This document shows, one piece after another, positions 7,338-15,501 of a stretch of DNA of 64,000 nucleotides. Below the pieces are notes generated by a model that did not search any database, was not told the origin of the DNA, and saw nothing but the letters and a program-made list of their open reading frames with translations. The stretch comes from Nannocystis pusilla (lineage in GTDB: Bacteria > Myxococcota_A > Polyangia > Nannocystales > Nannocystaceae). The number at the start of each line of letters is the position of its first letter. Positions within the stretch are counted from its first letter, which is position 1. The position numbers and the translations under genes were made by a program. The DNA is taken from positions 1-64,000 of the forward strand of contig NZ_JAIRAU010000049.1 in assembly GCF_020073745.1 (NCBI RefSeq), given 5' to 3'.

Positions 7338-9932
7338 TCACGGCCGGCGCAGCACGAACTCGCGCTCGAGCGCGGCGCCGTTGCGCACGATGCTCAGGGC
7401 CAGGCGCCCGCGGTTCAGCACGCCGTCCAGGTCCCACGCGAACTCCGGCGCGGTCGTGGCGGTGCCGTCGACGGCGACGATCCGGTCGTGGCTGCGCAGG
7501 TCGAGCCGGCGCATGACGTCGCTGTTGTGCGCGTTCATCACGAGGAAGCCGCTGAACTCGCCGTCCTTCATGGTCGGCATGAACCACGCGCCCTCGAGCA
7601 GCGCCACCGGCTCGATCTCGCCGACCAGCGCGGCCGGGACGACCTCGCAGCGGGCGTGGTCGTAGGTGCACGTGACCGCCTCGGCGAGGCTCGGCACATA
7701 CGGCACGACCGTGCCCCCGGCGAATTCGAGGTAACCGCGCTCGACCGGCGTGCGCGTGTCGGGCTCGCCGGTGCTGGCCCGGCGCGCCGCGGCGGCGCCC
7801 TCGACGTCACCGGCGAACTCGCGCGCCTGCGCCAGCTGTTCGGCGAGCCAGGCCCGCGTGCCCCTGTCGGTCTCGTGGCGCAGCGCGGCCGCGAAGTCGT
7901 CGACCGCCTGCGCGATCGCCTGGCACGCGCCGGAATTCGGCGCGGAGGCCTGGCAACCCCCCGGGTCGACGTGGCGGGCGTGCGCCGCCGCGAAGACCGC
8001 CAGATCGACCGCCAGCCGGCGCCGCAGCCGGTGGTCCGCGGGCAACTTCGCCAGCTCGCGGCGCAGGTTGTCCCACGCGATCACGCGCTCGTGATCGCTG
8101 TGCGGACCGGCCTCGAGCAGCTCCGCCACGCCGGCCCACGCCCGCGCGGCGACGTCGGCGAATCCGGCCGCGGCGCTCCGCTCGGCGGCCGCCCGCAGCT
8201 GCTTGAGCGCGAGGACTCGCCGCGGCGGCGGGTATTCGAGGTACAGCACCGTCTCGCCGGTCCGCGGGTCGGAGAAGCTGAAGCTGCTCGGCTCGTCGGA
8301 GCCCTGGGGCACGCTCTGGATCGTCCCGGCGACGTCGAGCTCGAGGTCGAGGCGCGGATCGCCGAGATTGCGCGACGTCATGAACGCGGCGAAGCCCTCG
8401 CCCATCTCGGCGAGTCGGGCCGAGCGGAGGGCCCGCGGCGCGTAGCCGCCGGCGACCAGGAGCCGCCCCCGCCAGCCGGCGCGACGCGTCGGCGCGAGGC
8501 CCTGGCTGGTGAGCGTGTTGTAGGCCGACGGCTCGACGCAGTCGGCGACGTCGGGCAAGAACTCGGGCGCGAACCCGACCAGCTTCGCGCTCTCGCGGGC
8601 ACCCTCCTCGACGACGGTCAAGAGGTCGTCGAGCGCCTGCAGGCGATCGGCCAGGCACGTCCGCGTCCAGTTGATGTTGACCCTGCCGGTCGGCGGCACG
8701 GCCTGGACCTCGCGCCAGCGCGCCGCGTAGGCGTCGAGGGCGACGAGCAGCGCGTCGACCTCCTCGCGCGCCTGCGGCAGCTTCCACTGCAGCGCCCGCG
8801 CCCGGTCCGGGTGCCACACCTTCGTCATCTCTTCGCCGAGGGCAAGCCCCGCGAACCTCGGGCTGTCGGTCACGGGCGCGACCGCCGGATCACTCGACTC
8901 CGCAGGTGTCCCAAAGTACATGAGCGCCGCCCCACCGACCGCCAGCGCGCCGAGCAGCCCGTACCACGACCGCTCCTCACGCACGCGCGCCAGCTCGGCC
9001 AGCAGCGCGTCCATGGTCGCGAAGCGCCGCTCGGGGTCGACCTGCAGCCCGCGCTCGAGCACCGCCTGCAGCCGCCGCGGCACCGGTCGGGCCGGCTTCA
9101 CCAGCGCCCCGCGCTGGAACGCCTCGCACAGCTGGGCCAGGTTGTCGCCGCGGAACGGCCGGTGGCCGTGCAGCGCCTCGAACAGCACCACACAGAACGC
9201 GAACTGATCGCTGCGCGCGCTGGCCTGACCGCCCGCGAGCTGCTCCGGGGCCATGTACGCCGGCGTGCCGAGGACCGCGCCGGTGCGCGTCATCGGCTCG
9301 GCCAGCGCGGCCCCGTGCTCGTCGGCGGTGCGCTCGACGTCGGCGAGCGCCTCCTCGCCGAGCCGGGCGAGCCCGAAGTCGGAGATCCGTATGCGCCCGC
9401 CGCCGACGAGGACGTTGGCCGGCTTGAAGTCGCGGTGGACCAGCCCGGCCGCGTGGGCCGCCGCCAGACCGCGGCCCGCCTGCACGAGGACCTCGAGGAC
9501 CTCGGCCCAGCGCCGCGGCGCCGCCCGCAGCCAGTCGCCGAGAGTCCCGCCGCCCTCGTACTCCATGGCGATCCACACCTGGCTGGCGTGCACGCCGGCG
9601 TCGTAGACCGCGAGGACGTTCGGGTGCTGCAGCCGCGCCATCGCCTGCGCCTCGCGCAGGAGCCGCTGCTGGGCCGCGGGCCCGAGCTGGGCCGGGTGCA
9701 GCAGCTTGAGCGCGACCGTGCGGTCGAGCTGCGGGTCGCGGGCCGCGTAGACCACGCCCATCCCGCCGGCGCCGACCACCCGCAGCACCTGGAAGCGCCC
9801 GATCGTGCTCGGCTCGTGCGGCTCGTCGAACAGCGACGCCGCGATCTGACGCCGGATCTGCTCGAGCGGGTGGAGGAGGAGGTTCGCGGGCGCGGGCGAC
9901 GACGGGTCGAGGGGCATGGAGACGGCGGTCAT
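7338..9932 (-). CDS. Membrane Ser/Thr protein kinase with C-terminal PDZ-like domain
   Basis: An 864-aa kinase. Residues 45-320 form a complete Hanks domain: G-loop GAGGMGVVYA (54-63), VALK K76, HRDFKPAN (166 on), DFG (185-187), GTPAYMAPEQ. A membrane helix follows at about 324-341. A large extracytoplasmic region of about 430 residues (no named domain) leads to a PDZ-like C-terminus (about 775-864) with LDLRSHDRIVAVDG. The PDZ may bind peptide tails or misfolded proteins and report inward (inference). ATG 9932 is preferred over the GTG at 9959 because GGGAGAGAG precedes it at good spacing. It is divergent from an ECF sigma gene 101 bp away, a common kinase-sigma pairing in this group. Confidence 0.9.
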   Translation of the reverse strand: MTAVSMPLDPSSPAPANLLLHPLEQIRRQIAASLFDEPHEPSTIGRFQVLRVVGAGGMGVVYAARDPQLDRTVALKLLHPAQLGPAAQQRLLREAQAMARLQHPNVLAVYDAGVHASQVWIAMEYEGGGTLGDWLRAAPRRWAEVLEVLVQAGRGLAAAHAAGLVHRDFKPANVLVGGGRIRISDFGLARLGEEALADVERTADEHGAALAEPMTRTGAVLGTPAYMAPEQLAGGQASARSDQFAFCVVLFEALHGHRPFRGDNLAQLCEAFQRGALVKPARPVPRRLQAVLERGLQVDPERRFATMDALLAELARVREERSWYGLLGALAVGGAALMYFGTPAESSDPAVAPVTDSPRFAGLALGEEMTKVWHPDRARALQWKLPQAREEVDALLVALDAYAARWREVQAVPPTGRVNINWTRTCLADRLQALDDLLTVVEEGARESAKLVGFAPEFLPDVADCVEPSAYNTLTSQGLAPTRRAGWRGRLLVAGGYAPRALRSARLAEMGEGFAAFMTSRNLGDPRLDLELDVAGTIQSVPQGSDEPSSFSFSDPRTGETVLYLEYPPPRRVLALKQLRAAAERSAAAGFADVAARAWAGVAELLEAGPHSDHERVIAWDNLRRELAKLPADHRLRRRLAVDLAVFAAAHARHVDPGGCQASAPNSGACQAIAQAVDDFAAALRHETDRGTRAWLAEQLAQAREFAGDVEGAAAARRASTGEPDTRTPVERGYLEFAGGTVVPYVPSLAEAVTCTYDHARCEVVPAALVGEIEPVALLEGAWFMPTMKDGEFSGFLVMNAHNSDVMRRLDLRSHDRIVAVDGTATTAPEFAWDLDGVLNRGRLALSIVRNGAALEREFVLRRP

Positions 9933-9970
9933 GGCGGGCTCTCTCCCGCGACGTTCCACGAGGATGCCGA

Positions 9971-9984
9971 TCGGTCATGACCGA
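9971..9984. promoter_or_regulatory. 14-bp perfect palindrome between kinase and sigma genes
   Basis: TCGGTCATGACCGA is fully self-complementary and lies in the 101-bp divergent control region. It is a candidate operator shared by both genes. Its CATG core also resembles the array family. Confidence 0.35.
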
Positions 9985-10021
9985 CGACGATTTTTTTTCA
10001 CCGCCCGCCCGGGCCCCCGAC

Positions 10022-10027
10022 TACCAT
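10022..10027 (+). promoter_or_regulatory. -10-like TACCAT, leaderless start
   Basis: TACCAT, then CGCCGC, then GTG at 10034: 6 nt spacing. It supports GTG 10034 over the in-frame ATG at 9977 as the sigma-factor start. Confidence 0.5.
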
Positions 10028-10033
10028 CGCCGC

Positions 10034-10645
10034 GTGGAGTCCGACGAGGCGCTCCTGGCCGCCTGGCGCGGCGGCGACCGACGCGCGGGCAGTCGCCTGT
10101 TCCAGCGCCACTTCGAGCCGATCGCGCGCTTCTTCTACGGCAAGGTCCAGACGGGCGTCGAAGACCTCGTGCAGCGCACCTTCCTCGGCCTGGTCGAGCG
10201 CAGCGAGCACATCCCGGCCGGGGTGCCGGTCCGCGCCTACCTGTTCGGGATCGCGCGCAACATCCTCATGCGTCGCTTCCGCGAGCAGTACCGCGACGGG
10301 GTGTTCGACGGCGAGACGGTCTCGGTCGCCGACCTCGGCGAGTCGCCGAGCGCCCTGGTCGACCGCCGCGAGCACCTGCAGCTCCTCTATCAGGCGCTGC
10401 GGTCGCTGCCGCTCGAGCTGCAGATCGTCGTCGAGCTGTTTTACTGGGAGAAGTACAGCGCGCCCGAGATCGCCGCCGCCCTGGGCGTGCCCGAGACGAC
10501 GATCCGCGGCCGCCTCCGCCGCGCCCGCGAGCTGCTCGGCGAGTCGCTCCACCGCCTCGCCCCCGCGCCCGAGCTGGCGGCGGCGACCCTGCAAGACCTC
10601 GAGCGCTGGGCCGACGAGCTGCGCGACCGCCTCGGCCGCGGTTGA
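10034..10645 (+). CDS. ECF-type RNA polymerase sigma factor
   Basis: A 203-aa sigma-70 family protein. The region 2 helix (YLFGIARNILMRRFREQ, about residues 65-90) should bind the -10 element and core polymerase. Region 4 (LRSLPLELQIVVELFYWEKY and LGVPETTIRGRLRRARELL) carries the helix-turn-helix for the -35 element. There is no obvious SnoaL-like or other tail, and no separate anti-sigma gene next door. Instead, a membrane kinase is divergently encoded, so phosphorylation may control it (inference). The start is GTG 10034, with a TACCAT hexamer 6 nt upstream; ATG 9977 would add 19 residues outside the conserved domain. Confidence 0.9.
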   Translation: MESDEALLAAWRGGDRRAGSRLFQRHFEPIARFFYGKVQTGVEDLVQRTFLGLVERSEHIPAGVPVRAYLFGIARNILMRRFREQYRDGVFDGETVSVADLGESPSALVDRREHLQLLYQALRSLPLELQIVVELFYWEKYSAPEIAAALGVPETTIRGRLRRARELLGESLHRLAPAPELAAATLQDLERWADELRDRLGRG

Positions 10646-11156
10646 GCCGTGAAGAATTTTTTAGGACATGTTCTTTATAACATATCCATATGAACATTGC
10701 CATTTGCACATGTTCCGGGACGCGGTCGACGGCCGGTGATCGTGACAGTGCCCTTGCGGGAGGTCGTCCCGGGCGGCCGGTCCATATGCCAGCGTCCGGG
10801 CGCTCCCGCGATGTTCGCGGGCGTCCGCGGCCGTTCATGACGTTGCTCGCGGCGGTCGTCCGCTCCGGCTACTGCCAGTCGGCCCTGCCATCACGTCGCG
10901 GGGGTCCACGCGGATCACGGCAGCCCGTCCGGACGTCGGCCGCGCTGCCCGCCGCGTGCAGGGCCGCGTTCGCCTGCGTCTGCGCGCACATGTAAGCGAT
11001 GGCCGATCGCCCGTGCGGCGCGCGTGCGACCTCTGCCGCCGCCGCTCGCTCGCGCCGGGCCGCGACGGCGACGGCCTGCGTCAGCGATCGCTGCGGCAGG
11101 CGATCACGGGCCTTGCGAGCGTTGCATCGCCTCCGCCGGCGGGTCATCGATCTCGC
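10646..11156. other. 511-bp intergenic region
   Basis: It holds the degenerate palindrome array at 10664-10716 and a 7-bp hairpin CCCGCGA/TCGCGGG (10805-10821, 3-nt loop). No gene seen; translations here are Arg/Ala-rich shadows. Confidence 0.55.
10664..10716. repeat. 14-bp-period CATG palindrome array D
   Basis: CATG 10667, CATA 10681, CATT 10695 and CATG 10709 are exactly 14 bp apart, starting 19 bp after the sigma stop. The central copies are decayed and AT-rich, unlike the surroundings, showing that period is kept while sequence drifts. Confidence 0.7.
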
Positions 11157-12437
11157 ATGGTCTGCGTGCAACGTCCGTCGGGGGTGTCCGTCCTGGTCGC
11201 GTCATTCGTGGTCTCGCTCGCCGGGACCGCGTGGGCCCGCGCCGATCATTTCGCCGAGCCGACGCTCGTGTCGCGCGGGTTCGCGGCCGACGACGGCTGG
11301 CGCGCCGGCAGGAACCCGCGCGTCCTGGCCGACGTGAACGGCGACGGGTGCGACGACCTGATCGGCTTCGCCGATCACGGGGTCGTCGTCGCGCTGTCGA
11401 CGTTCAGCGCCGCGACCGGGCCCGCGCTCGGCGAGCCGCGGCTGTGGCTCGACGCCTTCGGCCACGACGCCGGCGGCTGGCGCGACGATCGCCACCTCCG
11501 CCTGCTCGCCGACGTCGACGGCGACGGCCTGCACGACGTCGTCGGCTTCGGTGACGACGGGGTGATCGTCGCGGTCTCGCTCGGCGACCGCCTCGCCGCG
11601 CCCGAGCGGTGGAGCGACGAATTCGCCGGCGACGCGTGGGGCCTCGACCGGCACCCGCGCTTGCTCGTCGACGTCGACGCCGACGGCACGCTCGACATCG
11701 TCGGCTTCGCGGACGACGGCGTCCGGGTCGCGCGCGGCAGCGGGCGCGACTTCCTGCCGGCGACCCGGGCCGTCGCCGCGTTCGCCGACGGCGAGTGGCA
11801 GGTCGAGCTGCACCCGCGCATGCTCGCCGACGTCAGCGGCGACGGCCTGCCGGACATCGTCGGTATCCACGACGCCGGCGTGTTCGTGTCGCTGGCGACC
11901 GCCGACGGGTTCACGTCGCCGGCGCAGTGGCTCGACGCGCTCGGCACCGAGGACGGCTTCGAGTCGCAGGACCGGTTCCCGCGCGTGCTCGCCGACGTCG
12001 ACGGCGACGCCCACGCCGACATCGTCGCCTTCGCCGGCGGCGGCGTGTTCCTGGCCCGCTCGACCGGCGAGGGCTTCGCCGGGCCCGAGCTGGTGCTGCC
12101 TGAATTCAGCCGCGACCACGGCGGCTGGGCCTCGCGCAGCGTCCCGCGCCTGGTCGCGGACGTCGACGACGACGGCCGCGCCGACATCGTCGGCTTCGCC
12201 GACCCCGGCGTGTTCGTGTCGCTCTCGACCGGCGAGGGCTTCGGCGCGCCGTCCCCGTGGGTGTGGAGCTACGGCCGCGACCGCGGCTGGCAGGTGCCCC
12301 GCCACCCGCCCCTGCTCGGCGACCTCGACGACGACGGCCAGCTCGACGTCGTCGGCCTGTTCGACGACGGCGTGTGGGTCGCGCTCGCGCGGCCCACGAG
12401 GCTCTTCCTGGTCGCAACGACGGGCTTACGCTGGTAG
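11157..12437 (+). CDS. Secreted seven-repeat VCBS/FG-GAP beta-propeller protein, PVL-lectin-like
   Basis: A 426-aa protein with a signal peptide (residues 1 to about 28, VSVLVASFVVSLAGTAWA). It has seven repeats of about 53-60 residues, each starting HPRxLADVxGDGxxDIVGFxDxGVxVALS. The DVDGDG loops are calcium sites of the FG-GAP/VCBS type. Seven repeats with the GFxDDGVxVALS blade strand resemble the seven-bladed propeller of Psathyrella velutina lectin and its bacterial relatives, which bind sugars (family knowledge; assignment is inference). The protein is almost entirely propeller, so a secreted lectin or adhesin is likely. ATG 11157 was chosen because the signal peptide begins there. The ATPase gene starts 8 nt after the stop but has its own -10-like hexamer. 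Confidence 0.85.
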   Translation: MVCVQRPSGVSVLVASFVVSLAGTAWARADHFAEPTLVSRGFAADDGWRAGRNPRVLADVNGDGCDDLIGFADHGVVVALSTFSAATGPALGEPRLWLDAFGHDAGGWRDDRHLRLLADVDGDGLHDVVGFGDDGVIVAVSLGDRLAAPERWSDEFAGDAWGLDRHPRLLVDVDADGTLDIVGFADDGVRVARGSGRDFLPATRAVAAFADGEWQVELHPRMLADVSGDGLPDIVGIHDAGVFVSLATADGFTSPAQWLDALGTEDGFESQDRFPRVLADVDGDAHADIVAFAGGGVFLARSTGEGFAGPELVLPEFSRDHGGWASRSVPRLVADVDDDGRADIVGFADPGVFVSLSTGEGFGAPSPWVWSYGRDRGWQVPRHPPLLGDLDDDGQLDVVGLFDDGVWVALARPTRLFLVATTGLRW

Positions 12438-12440
12438 GAT
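12435..12440 (+). promoter_or_regulatory. -10-like TAGGAT, leaderless start
   Basis: TAGGAT overlaps the stop codon of the propeller gene and ends 5 nt before GTG 12446 of the ATPase gene. Confidence 0.45.
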
Positions 12441-12445
12441 GAGAC

Positions 12446-13669
12446 GTGTCCCACGAGCCCAGCGAGGAAACTTCAGAGCCGAACCAGGACTCGAGTTCGG
12501 CGGCGGACCGCGCGCAGATTCAGCGCTTCGTCGTCTCCAACTTTCGCAGCCTCGGCAAGGACGTGTCGGTCAACCTCGGAGCACTTACCGTGCTGGTCGG
12601 GCCCAACGGTTCCGGGAAGAGTAACGTGGTGGATGCGTTGCACTTCATCCGTGACTGCATGGTGATGGGGCTTGGCGGCGCGATCAACGACCGCAATGGT
12701 ATCGAGACCTGCCGGCGTTGGAACCGTTCCCATGGGGGACACCCTTACAACGTCTCGTTCCGCCTAGAATTGCTGTTGCCAGGCGGGCCGGCGAGTTACG
12801 AGTTCGAACTTACCGGCTCGACCGTGGCCGAATACCGGATCAAGTCCGAACGCGCGGTGATACGCGGCGGTGACGAACTGACATTGCACGTCTCGGACGG
12901 CAAGCTGCTCAAAGCTCCCGACGGGCTCGCGCCGGCGGTTGATGATCAGAACTTGACCTTGCCGCTCGTCGGCGGCGATCTGCGTTTCCGACCGCTGTTC
13001 CAGGCCCTACGCAGCATCGCCGTGTATTCGATCTACCCAAACACTCTCCGTCGACCCCAGCAGTACAGTGCCGTCAAGCCCATGGCCAAGCACGGCGAGA
13101 ACTGGGTCTCCATCCTTAAAGATCAGGTCGAGGAGACCTGGAAACCAGATCTTATCGCCGCACTGAACAAGCTCACGGGCGATATCGCCGACATAGACAT
13201 TGTCCGCGCCGCTGGCTACCTCGTGGTCCGCTTTCGTCGCCGAATCGAGAAGAAGAAGTCGAGTGCTGAGAAATGGTTCGATGCCAACCAGGAGTCGGAC
13301 GGCACGTTGCGAGTCGCCGGGATCATCACTGCGCTGTTGCAGGACCCTGCCGTCCCTGTGATCGCCATCGAAGAACCCGAGCTTACCGTACATCCCGGTG
13401 CCATCCCCCTCGTCGCGGACTTCCTCCAACAGGCCAGTCATCGCTCGCAGGTGATCGTGACCACGCACAGCCCGGAGTTGCTCGACTGCGTGGATGCCTC
13501 GACGATCCGAGTCGTCAGCCGAAGTCCCGAGCGCGGCACTGCCGTAAGCCCCATGGCAGCGTCTCAACGAGACGTCGTGCGGCGTGGGCTGTTGTCGCTC
13601 GGTGAGGTCTTACGTCTGGAAGGTTTTCAGACCGAGCTCCCTTTGGCTGCAAGCGCCGGGGAGGACTGA
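12446..13669 (+). CDS. AAA ATPase (ABC/SMC-like, AAA_21 type), putative defence component
   Basis: A 407-aa SMC/OLD-like ATPase. Residues 26-48 open the fold (FVVSNFRSLGKDVSVNLG); Walker A GPNGSGKS is at 52-59; a signature-like ESDGTLR at 283-289; Walker B VIAIEEPE at 305-312; and the switch TTHSPELLD at 339-347. The insert between Walker A and signature is about 220 residues and has no nuclease motif. It overlaps in function with the next gene, a Toprim-like DUF4276 protein starting 4 nt after the stop. This ATPase plus Toprim-like architecture is shared with OLD and PARIS-type phage-defence systems (family knowledge). Base composition is visibly lower in G+C than its neighbours (sampled lines 57-63% against about 73%), suggesting transfer. 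Confidence 0.88.
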   Translation: MSHEPSEETSEPNQDSSSAADRAQIQRFVVSNFRSLGKDVSVNLGALTVLVGPNGSGKSNVVDALHFIRDCMVMGLGGAINDRNGIETCRRWNRSHGGHPYNVSFRLELLLPGGPASYEFELTGSTVAEYRIKSERAVIRGGDELTLHVSDGKLLKAPDGLAPAVDDQNLTLPLVGGDLRFRPLFQALRSIAVYSIYPNTLRRPQQYSAVKPMAKHGENWVSILKDQVEETWKPDLIAALNKLTGDIADIDIVRAAGYLVVRFRRRIEKKKSSAEKWFDANQESDGTLRVAGIITALLQDPAVPVIAIEEPELTVHPGAIPLVADFLQQASHRSQVIVTTHSPELLDCVDASTIRVVSRSPERGTAVSPMAASQRDVVRRGLLSLGEVLRLEGFQTELPLAASAGED

Positions 13670-13673
13670 CCTC

Positions 13674-14312
13674 ATGCCGGCATTCCTCGTCGTCGAGGGG
13701 CACGGTGAGCTCGAGGCGGCCCACAACCTACTCGTACGGCTGACCCAGGATCTGGGCTACGCCCTGCATTGGAGCCAACCGCGCCGATTCCCGAACCTCC
13801 ATCTCGAACGCGGGATCCGGAAAGCGGCTGAGGTCATCCGCGTCCAGCAAAACGTCGACGCCCTGCTGATCCTCCGCGACGAAGACGACCGTTGTCCGGC
13901 GAAGACGGGTCCCGAGCTCGCCAGCTGGTTGCGAGCGCTGCGCCTTCCGTTTCCAGCGGCCGCGGTCATGTTCTGCCGCGAGTACGAGACCCTCTTCCTG
14001 CCCTGCGCTCACCTTATGGCCGGTAAACCGCTGCGGGGCAACGCGACCGAACGCCCAGGTCTCGTGGCCGGAACTCGCTTCGAGGGCGATCCGGAAGCAA
14101 TCCGGGGTGCGAAGGAGTGGTTGTCGCGCCACTTCCCAAAAGGTTCGAGCTACAAGCCGACCCTGGATCAACTGCCGATGACCCGCATGCTCTCTTTCGA
14201 TCGCTTGCGAGAATGTCGTCTGCCATGCTTCGGTACATTGGAACGGGCGCTGGCGTTCCTCGTGGACTCTCGCGGGTGCGGAGGCGCCGTCTACCCGCTC
14301 GATGCCGGGTAG
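13674..14312 (+). CDS. DUF4276 (Toprim-like) protein, putative nuclease partner of the ATPase
   Basis: A 212-aa protein. VVEGHGE at residues 6-12 supplies the early Toprim-like glutamate and LRDEDD at 67-72 the acidic cluster. CREYETLFL (101-109) and the C-terminal KPTLDQLPMTRMLSF (161-175) match conserved DUF4276 segments. The acidic residues could bind Mg for nucleic-acid cleavage (inference). ATG 13674 is 4 nt after the ATPase stop, a tight two-gene unit; the longer frame from 13584 overlaps the ATPase and lacks the family start. It is lower in G+C like its partner. Palindrome array E and an oppositely oriented gene follow, so the unit ends here. Confidence 0.85.
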   Translation: MPAFLVVEGHGELEAAHNLLVRLTQDLGYALHWSQPRRFPNLHLERGIRKAAEVIRVQQNVDALLILRDEDDRCPAKTGPELASWLRALRLPFPAAAVMFCREYETLFLPCAHLMAGKPLRGNATERPGLVAGTRFEGDPEAIRGAKEWLSRHFPKGSSYKPTLDQLPMTRMLSFDRLRECRLPCFGTLERALAFLVDSRGCGGAVYPLDAG

Positions 14313-14336
14313 GCTTCGTCGCCTGGTGCCCGAACA

Positions 14337-14373
14337 TCAGGACATGTCCTGACAACCATGTTCTAGAACGCAT
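14337..14373. repeat. 14-bp-period CATG palindrome array E
   Basis: CATG 14343, CATG 14357 and CATC 14371. The first is the 16-bp perfect palindrome TCAGGACATGTCCTGA. It occupies the gap between the converging DUF4276 and PDZ lipoprotein genes. Confidence 0.75.
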
Positions 14374-15363
14374 CTACTGCGCCCGCGCGCCGGACGGGGC
14401 CGCGGCCAGCGCGCGCGGCGTCGGCACGTCGGCGAGCGAGTGCAGGGCGAAGTCGATCGCCACCGACACCGTGTCGCTGGGGCCGGCCGGGAAGCCGCGG
14501 GTGTGGAAGCGGACGATCCCGCGGCGGTCGAAGATGATGACCACGGGGGCGGCGAGGTAGTCGAAGATCGACTCGCGGATGTCGGCGGCGGAGTTCTCGA
14601 GGCCGACGGTGTTGCCGTTGTCGGGCGACGACGACAGCTGGAAGATCGGGATGAAGCCGTTGGGGCCGGGGTCGGCGGCTGCGCGGACGTTGTCGCGGAA
14701 GGCCGGCTCGGCGCGGAAGTCGGTCACGAAGTAGGTGTCGACCCCGGCGGCCGCGAGCTCGTCGCTGAACCTCTGCAGGTGGGCGTACACCGCGGGCAGC
14801 AGGGCCAGCGAGGCGCGGCGCTCCTCGATCATCGATGGCACCTCCCAGATCACCAGCAGCGCGGCGCGGCCGTACAGCTCGCGGCCGGTGACGAAGCCGC
14901 GCGGCTCGTCGGCGCGGTAGAAGCGGATCGCCGGGATCGCGTGGCCGAACAGCTTGCTGCGGGCCCAGTCGGGCGCGCGGTCGAGGGCGTCGGCGCCGAC
15001 GGTGAACATCGGCGGCGCGGCGGCGATCGGCGGCAGCCGCTCGTTGGGCCTGGCGACGATCGTGACCTCGCGGATCTCGTCGCCGCCGTACTTGGCGACC
15101 TGCAGCTTGAGCGGCGCGTCGCGGGCCAGGTCGATCTGATCGATCTCCGCCCCGCTCGAGACCGGGCGGCCGTCGATTGCGAGGATCCGGTCGCCCCGCT
15201 TGATCTCCTCGCAGCCGACCTCGCAGCCGTGGTTGTACGCGACCCACACGCCGCCCGGCGCCAGCACGCTGTGCGCGGGCGGGGGGCGCGGCGGGTTGAG
15301 CTCGGGGCCGCAGGCACAGAGGCCGATCGACAGGGTCAGGGTGGAGAGCAGGGAGCGCTGCAC
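14374..15363 (-). CDS. PDZ-containing lipoprotein with redoxin-like C-terminus
   Basis: A 329-aa protein. The signal ends in LCAC (Cys 18 as lipidation site). A PDZ-like segment follows (about 35-110) with IKRGDRILAIDGRPV. Residues about 160-310 have the outline of a thioredoxin-fold protein (AALLVIWEVPS early, VVIIFDRRGIVRFHTRGF late) but no CxxC, so thiol redox activity is unlikely. Two cysteines (HGCEVGC) lie inside the PDZ. The start is GTG, with AAAGGA upstream. An AT-rich inverted repeat lies at 15419-15438 in its promoter region. Likely periplasmic; role unknown. Confidence 0.78.
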   Translation of the reverse strand: MQRSLLSTLTLSIGLCACGPELNPPRPPPAHSVLAPGGVWVAYNHGCEVGCEEIKRGDRILAIDGRPVSSGAEIDQIDLARDAPLKLQVAKYGGDEIREVTIVARPNERLPPIAAAPPMFTVGADALDRAPDWARSKLFGHAIPAIRFYRADEPRGFVTGRELYGRAALLVIWEVPSMIEERRASLALLPAVYAHLQRFSDELAAAGVDTYFVTDFRAEPAFRDNVRAAADPGPNGFIPIFQLSSSPDNGNTVGLENSAADIRESIFDYLAAPVVIIFDRRGIVRFHTRGFPAGPSDTVSVAIDFALHSLADVPTPRALAAAPSGARAQ

Positions 15364-15418
15364 GGCGTGTCCTTTGCTCCTCTCAGCATTGCCCGCGATT
15401 CGGGCCGGCGCCAGGAAA

Positions 15419-15438
15419 TTATGAATATTCTGTCATAA
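15419..15438. promoter_or_regulatory. AT-rich inverted repeat TTATGA-N8-TCATAA
   Basis: Perfect 6-bp arms in an unusually AT-rich patch between the PDZ lipoprotein start (15363) and the LLM stop (15502). On the minus strand it overlaps a TATTCATAAT stretch usable as a -10, so it may be a promoter/operator. Confidence 0.4.
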
Positions 15439-15501
15439 ACGCGTTCACGCGCGCGGCGAGGCTCACAGGCCGCGGGCGCGCGCGTGTTCGCGCCGGGCGG
15501 C

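Noticed and set aside
9977-10033. ATG 9977 as sigma-factor start
   Set aside because: The extra 19 residues are Pro/Asp-rich and not conserved-like; GTG 10034 has a -10-like hexamer 6 nt upstream and begins the sigma domain.
10646-11156. Possible longer N-terminus for the propeller protein from 10956
   Set aside because: The upstream 67 residues are Arg-rich and precede a clean signal peptide beginning at ATG 11157.
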